Made by a program: the position numbers and the translations under genes. This document shows, one piece after another, positions 32,855-42,059 of a stretch of DNA of 64,000 bases (position 1 is its first letter; each line of letters begins with the position of its first letter). Origin of the DNA: Zymoseptoria tritici IPO323 (lineage: Eukaryota > Ascomycota > Dothideomycetes > Mycosphaerellales > Mycosphaerellaceae); the NCBI RefSeq assembly GCF_000219625.1, contig NC_018205.1, positions 558,001 through 622,000 on the forward strand, given 5' to 3'. The notes below the pieces were generated by a model. The model did not search any database, was not told the origin of the DNA, and worked only from the letters and a program-made list of their open reading frames with translations.

Positions 32855-35800
32855 AACACTCTCTACGGATTTTCCACGTCAATCTTAACCGATCTATCGA
32901 GGCTACAGAGTCTACCTTAGACGTCGCGGTTAAGCAGAAAGCCGACCTTCTACTAGTCCAGGAACCGTGGACTATAGAAGACCCGATAACAGGCTACAAA
33001 GAGACAAGATCTATCGCACACCGGGAGTACAACCAGCTATTCCCAACGACTACAGATTCCACGATCCGGCCAAGGACAATGCTATATATTAGCACAAGAC
33101 TCAACGTCAATATCTCTCCTATTTTATTAGACGACAGCGACATACTTTCCTTTGTTATTTCAGACAAGAGGGGCAACAAGATCCAGATAGTTAATCTCTA
33201 CAACGAGAAAGACCTTCGAGATACCGAGAACCCGCAAAACCGACGAACAACAGAGAGAATCCTCTACTCTCTACGCAACACGTTCCTTCCAAACACTCTA
33301 CTAGTAGGAGACTTTAACCTTAGACACCCGTCCTGGGATCCGAGGGGAAAGGATACTACTAGCGCCCGCGAATTTATAGAGTGGATAGAAGACCAGGGCT
33401 TTACTCTACGTAATACGATAGGTGTCGGGACCTTCTATAGGCCGCACCTAGACGCAGAGTCGGTCCTAGACCTTACGTTCACAAGAGGATCCTTATCTAC
33501 GAAAGAAATCGACTGGAGAACGATTCCGACAGGCTCAGACCATAAGGCTATATCTATAGACCTTATTGGCGCGCAAGATCGAGCCCAACAGAAGAAAGTA
33601 GTTCTAGATATAGCTTCCGCGGATTGGGAACTGTTTACAGATCTCCTAATAAGCAAGGCGACGTCTATTGACTATACGAACTCCCTCGACGACATCGCAG
33701 ACTCCTTTACCTCGTGTATTACCGAATCGATGCGGGGAGCAATCCCAGAGAAAGTAGTACACGCCTGCGCAAAACCTTGGTGGAATAGAGAGCTACGCAC
33801 GCTACGCCGCACAATGTCTAGAACATATAGACAGACCTTTACCTGCGGACGTACGCCGACGCTAGACGAGAAAGAGGCGTATACGAAAGCGAGAAACGAG
33901 TACTTCCAAGCTATTAAAACAGCTAAGAAGAACCACTGGAACGCTTTCCTCGAAAAAGAAGACTCGAAATCTATCTTTAAAGCTATGTCCTATACTAGGA
34001 ATAGCAGCCGAAGACAGATACCTACGATAAACAACGAAGATTCTTTCGAGGGGAAATGTAAGGCCTTCTCCGAAGCCTTATTTCCGCGCCCTCCTGCCGA
34101 GGAACCTCTACCTAGCCGTTGGGAAGCGTATACAGCCGGGGATTGGGGCTGGACTACGCTAACCGAAGAGGAACTCGCTGCCGCCTGTAGTACGAAGATA
34201 GTAAAAGGAAAAACGCCGGGCCCAGACGGTATTACGCAAGCTATTATTAGTAAAGCGTACGGCGCTATTCCTATTACCTTTCTACGTATATACAGGAGGC
34301 TACTTGACGAAGGACACCACCCCCGATGCTGGAAAGTTGCGACAGGCGCAGTTCTAGCAAAGCCGGGAAAACCAGACTATTCGGTCCCTAAGGCCTACCG
34401 AGTTATCTCTCTCCTAAACTGCCTCGGTAAGATTAGCGAGAGAATACTCGCAAAACGCCTAGGGATTATCGCAGAGACGAAGCCCCTTCTACACGACTCG
34501 CAGTTAGGAGGGCGGAAGAAGAAATCGGCTATCGATACGGTGCTTCTCTTAACGAACGAAATCGAGGAGAATCGAAGAAAGAAAAAGAAGACTTCGGTTA
34601 TCTTCCTCGACGTAAGAGGAGCATACGACCACGTTGCAAAGAACCGACTGTTAAGAATAATGATCCAGTTAAGGCTTCCGCACAGCCTTATACGTTGGGT
34701 TCAGTCGTTTATGAGCAATAGACGCCTACGAATAGCATTCGACGGACAGATACAGGAATTCCAGGACGTAGAGATCGGCGTTCCGCAAGGCAGCCCGATG
34801 TCTCCTATCCTCTTTCTTATCTATACGCGCGACATATTCTTCTCGCTACAAGGAGTTATTCCCAGTTCCTACGTCGACGACATTAGACTATCTACCTCGT
34901 CTACGTCCCTTAAGAAGAACTCTAAGGTACTAGAACGTGAGGCAAGAAGGCTAATAGACCTAGGAAAGAAGAACTCGATTGCTTTCGACCTAGCAAAGAC
35001 AGACCTAGTACACTTCTCGAAAGGGAAAGGGTCCGATTGCCCGGTAATTCTTCCAAACGGCGATATTGTTCGCCCGGCGAAGAAAGCGATAAGGTGGCTT
35101 GGGATTTGGCTAGATGCCGGTCTTACCTTTAAGGAGCACATTGCAATAAGATCGGCACAAGCACAAGCGGCATTCTATCGATTAGAAAGACTAGCAAATA
35201 CCGAACGCGGTCTGTCTTCTATATCGTTAAGAAAGATCTACCTAGCCTGCGTTACTACAATAGCAGACTACGGGGCCCCGGTTTGGTGGCGGTCGAAAAA
35301 GAGCATAAAACCTCTAGTATCTCTACAAAGTAAAGCTTGTAGAAAGATCCTAGGCGTTTTCCGTACCGCCCCAAACGTCCCGTCCGAAGTAGAGTCAAAT
35401 CTCTTCCCCCCGGATCTACGCCTAGAGAGACAGTCAATTTTATACTCTCTACGCGCAGCAAAGCTACCCGAAAACCACCCCGTAAGACTCGCTATCCAAA
35501 GCGCGCCTTCGGATACGCGAGAAGTCCGACACGAGGACTCGAGAGAGATACTTCCGCAAAAACGACAGAGAACACAGATACAACTACTCTGTTATCGACT
35601 CCGACAATACAAGCATTTCGTAGAACACGAGAGGGCTAACTACGCAAAAGACGATCTCTTTAGCGTCTGGAAAACCCGATACGAAATAGCAAGACAACGG
35701 GAGATTAATAAGGTACCTAGGAATACAAATAGCTACCTTAGTCGATTTCCATGGAGCTCGCCAGGAAAACACAGAATAGGAGGAAGACGCGCTTTAACTA

Positions 35801-36093
35801 GTGCCTTCTATACTATCCTATTAGGACACGGATACCTAAAGTCCTATCTCTATCGCTTTGGACACACAACGACGCCAGACTGCCCTTGCGGACGACGAGA
35901 AACAGCAGAACACCTCGTATGTAGCTGCCCTATCTACGATGTATTTAGGCCACTACCGCTACGACAAGCACAATCTCTACTAGAAATAGTAGAAGATAAG
36001 GAACTCCGGAAACACCTTACCACCTTTCTCTCGGATACAAAGATTGCTTCTAGGTCCTGGCACCTAGCAAGAGGCGAAGACGAGACCGTCTAG
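32848..36093 (+). CDS. LINE ORF2, endonuclease-reverse transcriptase
   Basis: 1,081 aa from MLEHSLRIFHVNLNRS. It nicks target DNA and primes reverse transcription there. The N-terminal APE-like endonuclease (about 5-225) shows LLLVQEPW, LVGDFNLRHPSWDP and GSDHKAIS. The reverse transcriptase (about 460-760) shows GKTPGPDGI, YRVISLLNCLGKI, FLDVRGAYDHV, GVPQGSPMSP (about 648) and SSYVDDI (YVDD at about 675). The C-terminus has CPCGRRETAEHLVCSC (about 1012-1030), a Cys/His cluster typical of fungal and plant LINEs. I see no RNase H domain. The frame stays open upstream to 32665, but the ATG at 32848 in the ATGTTAG overlap is the natural start and suggests coupled termination-reinitiation. All key catalytic motifs are present. 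Confidence 0.95.
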   Translation: MLEHSLRIFHVNLNRSIEATESTLDVAVKQKADLLLVQEPWTIEDPITGYKETRSIAHREYNQLFPTTTDSTIRPRTMLYISTRLNVNISPILLDDSDILSFVISDKRGNKIQIVNLYNEKDLRDTENPQNRRTTERILYSLRNTFLPNTLLVGDFNLRHPSWDPRGKDTTSAREFIEWIEDQGFTLRNTIGVGTFYRPHLDAESVLDLTFTRGSLSTKEIDWRTIPTGSDHKAISIDLIGAQDRAQQKKVVLDIASADWELFTDLLISKATSIDYTNSLDDIADSFTSCITESMRGAIPEKVVHACAKPWWNRELRTLRRTMSRTYRQTFTCGRTPTLDEKEAYTKARNEYFQAIKTAKKNHWNAFLEKEDSKSIFKAMSYTRNSSRRQIPTINNEDSFEGKCKAFSEALFPRPPAEEPLPSRWEAYTAGDWGWTTLTEEELAAACSTKIVKGKTPGPDGITQAIISKAYGAIPITFLRIYRRLLDEGHHPRCWKVATGAVLAKPGKPDYSVPKAYRVISLLNCLGKISERILAKRLGIIAETKPLLHDSQLGGRKKKSAIDTVLLLTNEIEENRRKKKKTSVIFLDVRGAYDHVAKNRLLRIMIQLRLPHSLIRWVQSFMSNRRLRIAFDGQIQEFQDVEIGVPQGSPMSPILFLIYTRDIFFSLQGVIPSSYVDDIRLSTSSTSLKKNSKVLEREARRLIDLGKKNSIAFDLAKTDLVHFSKGKGSDCPVILPNGDIVRPAKKAIRWLGIWLDAGLTFKEHIAIRSAQAQAAFYRLERLANTERGLSSISLRKIYLACVTTIADYGAPVWWRSKKSIKPLVSLQSKACRKILGVFRTAPNVPSEVESNLFPPDLRLERQSILYSLRAAKLPENHPVRLAIQSAPSDTREVRHEDSREILPQKRQRTQIQLLCYRLRQYKHFVEHERANYAKDDLFSVWKTRYEIARQREINKVPRNTNSYLSRFPWSSPGKHRIGGRRALTSAFYTILLGHGYLKSYLYRFGHTTTPDCPCGRRETAEHLVCSCPIYDVFRPLPLRQAQSLLEIVEDKELRKHLTTFLSDTKIASRSWHLARGEDETV

Positions 36094-36307
36094 CCTACAC
36101 TCCTTTTACTTTTCCTTATTTGTCTTTCTTTAAAGTCCTTCGATACTAGCTTGCTACTATCCTAGGCACGGGTCCTTCCCTAAGGTCAAGAGATACGAGA
36201 GAACAACAATTGTACATAGATAGACTGCTGTCGCGAGACAGCCGTCCTACATAGTCATAGACTCCTACAGGACGTAAATGGAACAAACAAACAAAAACAA
36301 ACAAACA

Positions 36308-36320
36308 AAGAGCAATTTCC
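36308..36320. repeat. LINE target-site duplication, right copy
   Basis: AAGAGCAATTTCC, identical to 30705-30717; its first bases merge with the CAAA tail of the LINE. Confidence 0.85.
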
Positions 36321-36334
36321 CTCTTCTTATTAAG

Positions 36335-36406
36335 GGCTAGTTAGTCTAGTAGTATAATTTCTAACTACAAATTAGAAGGTTACAGGTTTAATTCCTGTAT
36401 TAGCCT
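36335..36406 (+). pseudogene. RIP-decayed tRNA gene relic, tRNA-Cys-like
   Basis: 72 bases fold as a cloverleaf: acceptor GGCTAGT pairs with ATTAGCC (one G-T), anticodon stem TCTAA/TTAGA, loop CTACAAA, T-stem ACAGG/CCTGT and discriminator T. The B-box reads GGTTTAATTCC, one C-to-T step from the consensus GGTTCAATTCC, and the D-stem is weakened by a G-to-A step. The anticodon now reads ACA; a single G-to-A reversal would give GCA (Cys), and CTGCAAA is the usual Cys loop. It lies inside the copia element, antisense to pol, 15 bp from the LINE duplication. It is not expected to be functional. Confidence 0.6.
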
Positions 36407-36429
36407 CTCTTATGTATCCCTGTTAGCTG

Positions 36430-39400
36430 CCTAACATAGACATATAAGTATCTTTTTGCTAGATTTATAGATCTATATATTAGAGGATAGTGTTTAGGGA
36501 TTTTAGTTTTGTTAGATAGTCTGCAAGCTGCATATCTGTCCTTACAAACTCTACCTTAATACTCCCCTTATTATGTTATTCTCTATAGTAATAGTTCCTA
36601 AGAGAGATATATCTTAATCTTTTAGAGTTAGTATAGTTTTCTACAAGGCTAATAGCTAATTAATTGTCTACTTTAATAAGGATAGTAGAAATGCTTTTAG
36701 CCTAAGTAAAGGGCTAGAGCTTATTAATAAGATTCCTTACCTAATTTACTTCTCTTGTTGCCTTAGTAAGAGAGAGGTACTCTGCCTTAGTACTAGATAG
36801 TACTACTTCTTTCTATAGTTAAGATCTTTAGATAACTAGGCCTCCTGCAATTTTAAAGAGCATTCCTAAGGTAGACCTAGATATGCTAGGATTACTAGTA
36901 AAGTTAGAGTCTAAGAATACTTTAATCTAAATTTGCTCCTTAGTTTTCCTATATATAAGGCACTTGTTAATTATACCTGTAACATATCTCTAGATATGTT
37001 TAGCTACCTAAATATGCAAAGGTCCTAGGTTCTAAAGGAACCTTACATAGTAGTTAATAGCAAAACTAATATCTAGTCTAGTATAGTTTAACAGATGTTG
37101 CAGTTCCCTAATAATCTTGTTAAAGAGATTATAGTCCTTCTTTGTTCCTTTATCCTAGAGGGGTTTAAGAAGGGTGTTAAGGGGGTACTTAACACTCTTT
37201 GTATTGCTAAGACTATGTCCTTAAAGTTTGTCTCTAAAATAGTGTTCCTAAGAGACAGATATAGAGCTATCTTTCCCTTCCTTTAGGTAAAGTCTAAGAA
37301 AGATATTAGTATTAATAACCTTAATTATGTACTTCTGCTCTAATCCCTTAATTAGCTTGTTAATCTTATAGTCTAACTATCTAAAGATCTAGAAGTTATC
37401 TATATAAAGGAGAATAAGGATGCCTTTCCCTTAAAAGAGGTAAGTATCGCTAATAGTTCTTATTAGACTAAGCTTTTAGAGAGTGTCTATAGTATCGTAG
37501 TACTAGAGAGCAGCTGCCTACTTAAGCCTATATAGTCCTTTCTTAATATATATAATATACTTGTAGGCATCTTTCTTAAAGAGATAAGCTCCCTCTAGTA
37601 GCTTAATAAAGATCTGCTTATCTAGGTTTAGATTTAGGAATGTAGTCTTAATATTAACTTATCTCCTCTTCTAGCTAAAGTTAACTAAGAGGGACAGAAG
37701 TATTCTCCCTATTATAGCTCTTAGGGTAGGAGCAAAGGTATTAATATAGTTAAGTCCCTTCCTTTATATAAATCCCCTAGCTGTCTATCTAGCCTTATAC
37801 TTCTCTATAGTTCTATCTAGGAGTACCTTAATCTTAAAGACCTATTTCCCTATAAGAGGGACTTTCCCTTTAGGGAGGGTGCTAATAAGTTTCTATTTAA
37901 GGCATCCTATAGACTTAAGTAACTTAGCTTCCTTAATAATAGCTTTCTCCTATTCCTTATAGTTAGATCTAAAGAGAGCTTCCTTAACTATCTTAGGATT
38001 AGATAGATTAGGATTTGTTACTTTAAGTCCTATCTTCTAGATCTTGCTATAGTCTTTTCTTACAACTAATCTTCTACTTCTTAAGAGTCTAAATATGCCT
38101 AAGCTTTTAGGACTTGCTTTATTACCTAATTTCTTAGGTCTCTTAGAGCTTCTCCCTACTTTCCTCTTTCCTATAATATAAATGTTTAGGAAGGGAGTTA
38201 TAGTATAATCTTAGAGGTCTTCCCTTTTAGGGCAATTCTCTGCTAATGCTTAATATTATAGCTATGTTAATAAGGCATTAGCCTGCTCCTAGAATCCCTT
38301 AGGACTTCCTTAGAATCCCTTAGGACTTCCTGTTTCCTTAGAAATATACTCCTCCTAAGCTAGCTAGGAGGCTTCTTTATACTTAGTAGCCTTTAGCTAA
38401 TTAGGCTTAGACTACTTGTGTTAGTTATCCTAGGACTGTATATCCTAACCTAATGTTTACTCCCCTTAAGATATTAAAAGGGAGGCTTAGTTTCTCTCTC
38501 TCTGTATAGTATTAAATATGTTCTTTACTTCTTAAAGATAAGAAGTAGTAAGAGGTTAGGTATCTTGCCCTTAGGCATTCTAGCCCTAATCTTAATCCTT
38601 AGTATAAATAGTATAGACTTCCTATTCTATAGTAATAGGTTGCATTAGTTATAGGAAACTCTCCCCCTAGAAGTCTAGGGTAGTAGGTATTATGCTATAT
38701 ACCTTATCCTTATTATGTGTTATATAAGGAGAGGTTATAATCTTATGCTAAAACCTAGTAAGGGTAGATAGTTTAAACTTCTAAACTATATAGTTAGTTA
38801 AAGTATTCTCCTAGAATCCTAGATTCTAGTATTTCTCTACTCTAAGATAGAACTTCTATAAATTAGGTCTCCCCTAATTATGTAGATATACTCTGTATCT
38901 AAATCTCCTAACCCTTATTAGATTAATATATAGAGTTTTAGTATTAAGATCTTAATTAAATTCCTAAAGAGGAATCTTATTAGTTAACAGGTATATTAGC
39001 CTATTAGTAAGGAAGATTGCATATATAACTACAAAACTCTAGAGAGGGAGAGGTAGGCTAAAGTTAATTATTATTACTCTTGCCTTGTTAAGGATAACCT
39101 TATTAGATAATTCTGTAATTCTATTCTGCTTAGGAGTATAAGGAGCTAAGAAATCCTATCTTAGTCCCTTATTCTCTACAAATGTAATTAGATTATTGTT
39201 ATTAAACTCTCCTCCTCTATCTAAGAACTAGATCTTAACTATCTTTTTGTACTAGTTAAATGTCTTAGTAGTCTATTTCTTAATAATTTGTGCAGCTTGT
39301 AATTTAAGCTTACAGAAGATAGCCTATCTCCTTCTTAACTTTGTATTAGTAATTATAAGGATATACTTATATCTAAAGATATCTAGTAGAAAGATTAGTC

Positions 39401-41260
39401 CTATAATATTAATATAGACCTTATCTAATAAGGATTAAGGTATTAGTCTTAGAGTTCTTAACACTACTTTTTATAACCTTGCAAGCTTATATAGCTTATA
39501 GTACTTAAGTGTAAATGTGTTAATCTGCTTAAGTTCTTAGACTTAAGCCTTTGTTGCACTAAGAATCTTGTTCCCTATATAGCCTAGTCTCTAGTGCTAT
39601 CTTGTTATATTAGCCTTAGGCATAGCAAAGGCTAGATAGGACATATTCCTATTAGTTGTAGAAGCAACTTTAGTACTCCCCTTAGGAAAAGAGACAGTTG
39701 CATTCTAGAGGATTAAAATATTATAAGTAGACTAAACCTTGCCTATCTTCTTATTATTCCTTAAAATATATAAAGATAGCCTGTCTAGGTAGACCTTGCA
39801 CTTTAGCTAGAGAGTCTCTGCTAAGATAAGATTGTAATTAGAGTTAGGAGAGTATAACACATCTTACAAGGTAATGTTTAACTTATTCTCCTTGTACTTT
39901 ATTATAATCCTTATACTTCTTAAGTATATAACTATGCTTTGTCTAATAGCTTAAGAGAACCTAATTAGGGTTTCTAGGGGTTTAAGGTCTAAGAACTAGG
40001 ACTTGTTGTTAAAGAAGTAGTATAATATACTAGAATCCTAGATAATAGTATTACTCCTTTATATTCTAGCGGCAGCAATTGCTACTCCTACAAATAAGCT
40101 GTCTAAATTAGAGCCTAAGCCTACATTAGAAGAGGAGATAGGCTTAATTGCTATAGTACCCTTTCCTCCCTTCTTATTATATCTCTTACTCTTGTCTTAG
40201 GACTTCTTCTTGTCCTTATTAGATCCTCCTTTTCCTCTATATACCTAGGACTTTAGGGCCTTGTTAGGGTACTTCTTAAAGTAATCTGCATTTGTATAGA
40301 TATAATAGGTATACTTAGTATACTAATTATTATCTACTATAGCACCCCTAAATCCTCCTACTATCCTCTATATCTATAAAGGAGGTTCCTTAATTAATAA
40401 GGTAATTAGCTCTTTAAGAATTGTGTTCTTAATATAATAGGATTGTCTCTAGCTTCTTAGGTATTCTAGATAGTAGAGGCCCTAAATAAAGAATAGCCTA
40501 ATCTGCTTATTACTAAAGGTAAGCTTTAAGACTAGAATGTTCTTAGACCTAGAGTATTATTCTATTACAGAGATGTACTTGTAATACTACTTCTAGAAGT
40601 CCTTATAGTACTTCTAAGTATTTGTTCCTTAGATCTTAATATTGCTAATTCTAAGAATCCTTAGGCTGTTATAAATGTTTATAGTTATAACAGGCCTATA
40701 GGTAGCTGCAATAGTATTATATAGTTCCTTAGCTGTCTTCTCTATATCCCTAAAGTTAGGCCTTAGAGATTAGTTAATCCCTTTACTAATAATCCCGTAT
40801 GCAATTAAGTTATGCTTATGCTAGACTTAGAGAGGAGTTAGTCTTAGTCTACTAGTTAGAATAGGTTCTGTTACTAGAGTGTCCCCTCCTTCTTTTTAGG
40901 AAGGAGTTAGAGCCTAGGAGGATAAAGCAGTACTCTCCTTAGTTAGTAGAGAGGGATATCTAACTTTAATTCCTAGCTTTAGTTAGGCAGGGCACTAGGG
41001 AATGTTATAAAAGACATAGCCTAATACCTCCTTGTCTATAAGGGCTGCTTTAAGCATCCTTAACTAGTCTAAGAAGTTACTTCCCTTTCTTAGGACTTTA
41101 TTCTCCTTCGCAGTCTTAAACTTATTAGCCTACATTACGGCTGTTATTATAACTAGCTCTTTCTCGGCTCGCTAGTTAACTGTCTAAATAGTGTATAGTA
41201 AGGTTCTAGTAGCTGCGCTTAGAACAGACAATTCTTCCTTAAGTGTGCAGTAGTTACGCC
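36430..41260 (-). pseudogene. Copia gag-pol, RIP-decayed
   Basis: In minus-strand order: gag; a zinc knuckle (about 40270-40325) in which every expected Cys is now Tyr (TNADYFKKYP follows); a protease segment (about 40030-40060, IIQDSSILYY for the usual ILDSGxxxH); GAG-preintegrase (RLGYIGNKILSATKAQ); integrase (RGGEFNNNNLI and APYTPKQN, about 39150-39230); reverse transcriptase (FKIKVLLDRTIEKYKARQTA, YINTFAPT and LLYIDNF, about 37385-37410, where the YxDD second Asp has become Asn); and RNase H (LSSTKAEYLSLTKATREV, QLADYLTK, about 36530-36810). Stops are TAG/TAA at Gln or Trp positions. The order integrase-RT-RNase H is diagnostic of Ty1/copia. No activity is possible. Confidence 0.92.
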
Positions 41261-41272
41261 GGGCTTATAACC
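41261..41272 (-). other. Primer-binding site, half-tRNA-iMet type
   Basis: The bases next to the 5' LTR read GGGCTTATAACC on the plus strand, which is the initiator-tRNA anticodon region GGGCTCATAACC with one C-to-T change. The minus-strand complement thus serves as a PBS for a cleaved initiator Met tRNA, as known for Drosophila copia and some fungal copia elements. Confidence 0.75.
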
Positions 41273-41443
41273 TGTTGTAATTAGACTTAAGCTAAGTAGA
41301 AGAAGACCTCTAATTAGCAGGTATATATTATTATACAGAGAGAATCTTAAGTGTAAGATTCTTACTTTAGCTATCTGTGTGTAGGAATGCCTTAGCACTA
41401 GTCACGTGCACTTCACTAATAGTCAGTCTGATAATCCACAACA
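41273..41443 (-). repeat. 5' LTR of the copia element
   Basis: 171 bp, TGTTGT...ACAACA on the plus strand, followed by the duplicated CGGTT. Confidence 0.92.
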
Positions 41444-41448
41444 CGGTT

Positions 41449-41780
41449 GGGATTGTCTTCTTTGTCAGCAACCGTGTTGTTCTCAAACACGCACGCACAT
41501 CGGCCAACAGGCGCATCAAGCGTGAACACCATGTCTTCGACTTACTTAAAGAAAAGTGCTGGTGCCCGAATATCGTTCGCAGTTTCTTGCGACTGCCAGA
41601 CATCAATTTTTTAGAAAACATAACGGGAGGCAACCTTAAAGCGCGACTGCGTGCCCGGCAAGTCAGAGATGCGCACAAGTTTTTGTTAGTTCGCTCACTC
41701 GAGCCAACACATCTTGTTTCCCGTTGGATAGTAGAGCTAGCAAGAGCGGCCGCCTAGCTAGAAAGTTTAGGGCTGGCTTA
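41449..41780 (+). pseudogene. Split protein kinase, fragment 2 (N-lobe to catalytic-loop border)
   Basis: It reads GIVFFVSNRVVLKHA (ATP-binding Lys in VVLKHA), NRRIKREHHVFDLLKEK (alpha-C Glu), CPNIVRSFLRLPDINFLENI (beta-4/5 and hinge), then IVELARAAA and a TAG at 41755-41757 in place of Trp (W-LESLGLA is the family pattern), ending at the TA where transposon copy 2 is inserted. Composition is normal except near the transposon, where the TGG-to-TAG change is RIP-like. The frame continues at 46404. Confidence 0.8.
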
Positions 41781-42059
41781 TTCTAAGAGTCAAAAGGGTC
41801 GGGACGCCAAGACTTTTTGATTTAACTTCAAGTTCTCCAACACCGGGTAGACTGATATTACACACCTGCCCTACACCCTTAAAACACTATAAACAGCGAC
41901 AACATTAAGTTACTATCTTCACCTCCTGTGCATTCTCGTTATTTTAAGCTATTAATACTGTCGTTACTATTAAGACTCGGCGCGCAATCGCTCCTCGAAC
42001 TTTCTAGCCTCCTATATAAGGAGACCTAGCCGACATTCTTCTACCAAGACTCCTAAGAC

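Larger units (their letters stand above)
30718..36307 (+). mobile_element. Intact non-LTR retrotransposon (LINE, Tad-like layout)
   Basis: The 5.59-kb element has a ~960-bp 5' leader, ORF1 (31679-32854), ORF2 (32848-36093) and a short 3' tail ending in CAAA-type repeats (about 36275-36307). A 13-bp target duplication (AAGAGCAATTTCC) flanks it. Base composition is balanced and both ORFs are uninterrupted, in sharp contrast to the surrounding RIP-decayed copia DNA, so insertion happened after decay of the host element. Two overlapping ORFs, an endonuclease-RT ORF2 with a Cys/His C-terminus and no RNase H motif that I can see fit the Tad group loosely; clade placement is my inference. Confidence 0.93.
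29485..41443 (-). mobile_element. Ty1/copia LTR retrotransposon, RIP-decayed, with nested LINE
   Basis: Two 171-bp LTRs (29485-29655 and 41273-41443) begin TGTTGT and, where unmutated, end ACAACA. They are flanked by a 5-bp duplication CGGTT (29480-29484 and 41444-41448). The total span is 11,959 bp, of which 5,590 bp plus a 13-bp duplication belong to the nested LINE, leaving about 6.36 kb. Pol order on the minus strand (integrase before reverse transcriptase) defines copia. The sequence is AT-rich, full of TAG/TAA, and the LTRs differ only by transitions (about 15 by eye), as expected for RIP. The element cannot be autonomous. Confidence 0.95.
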
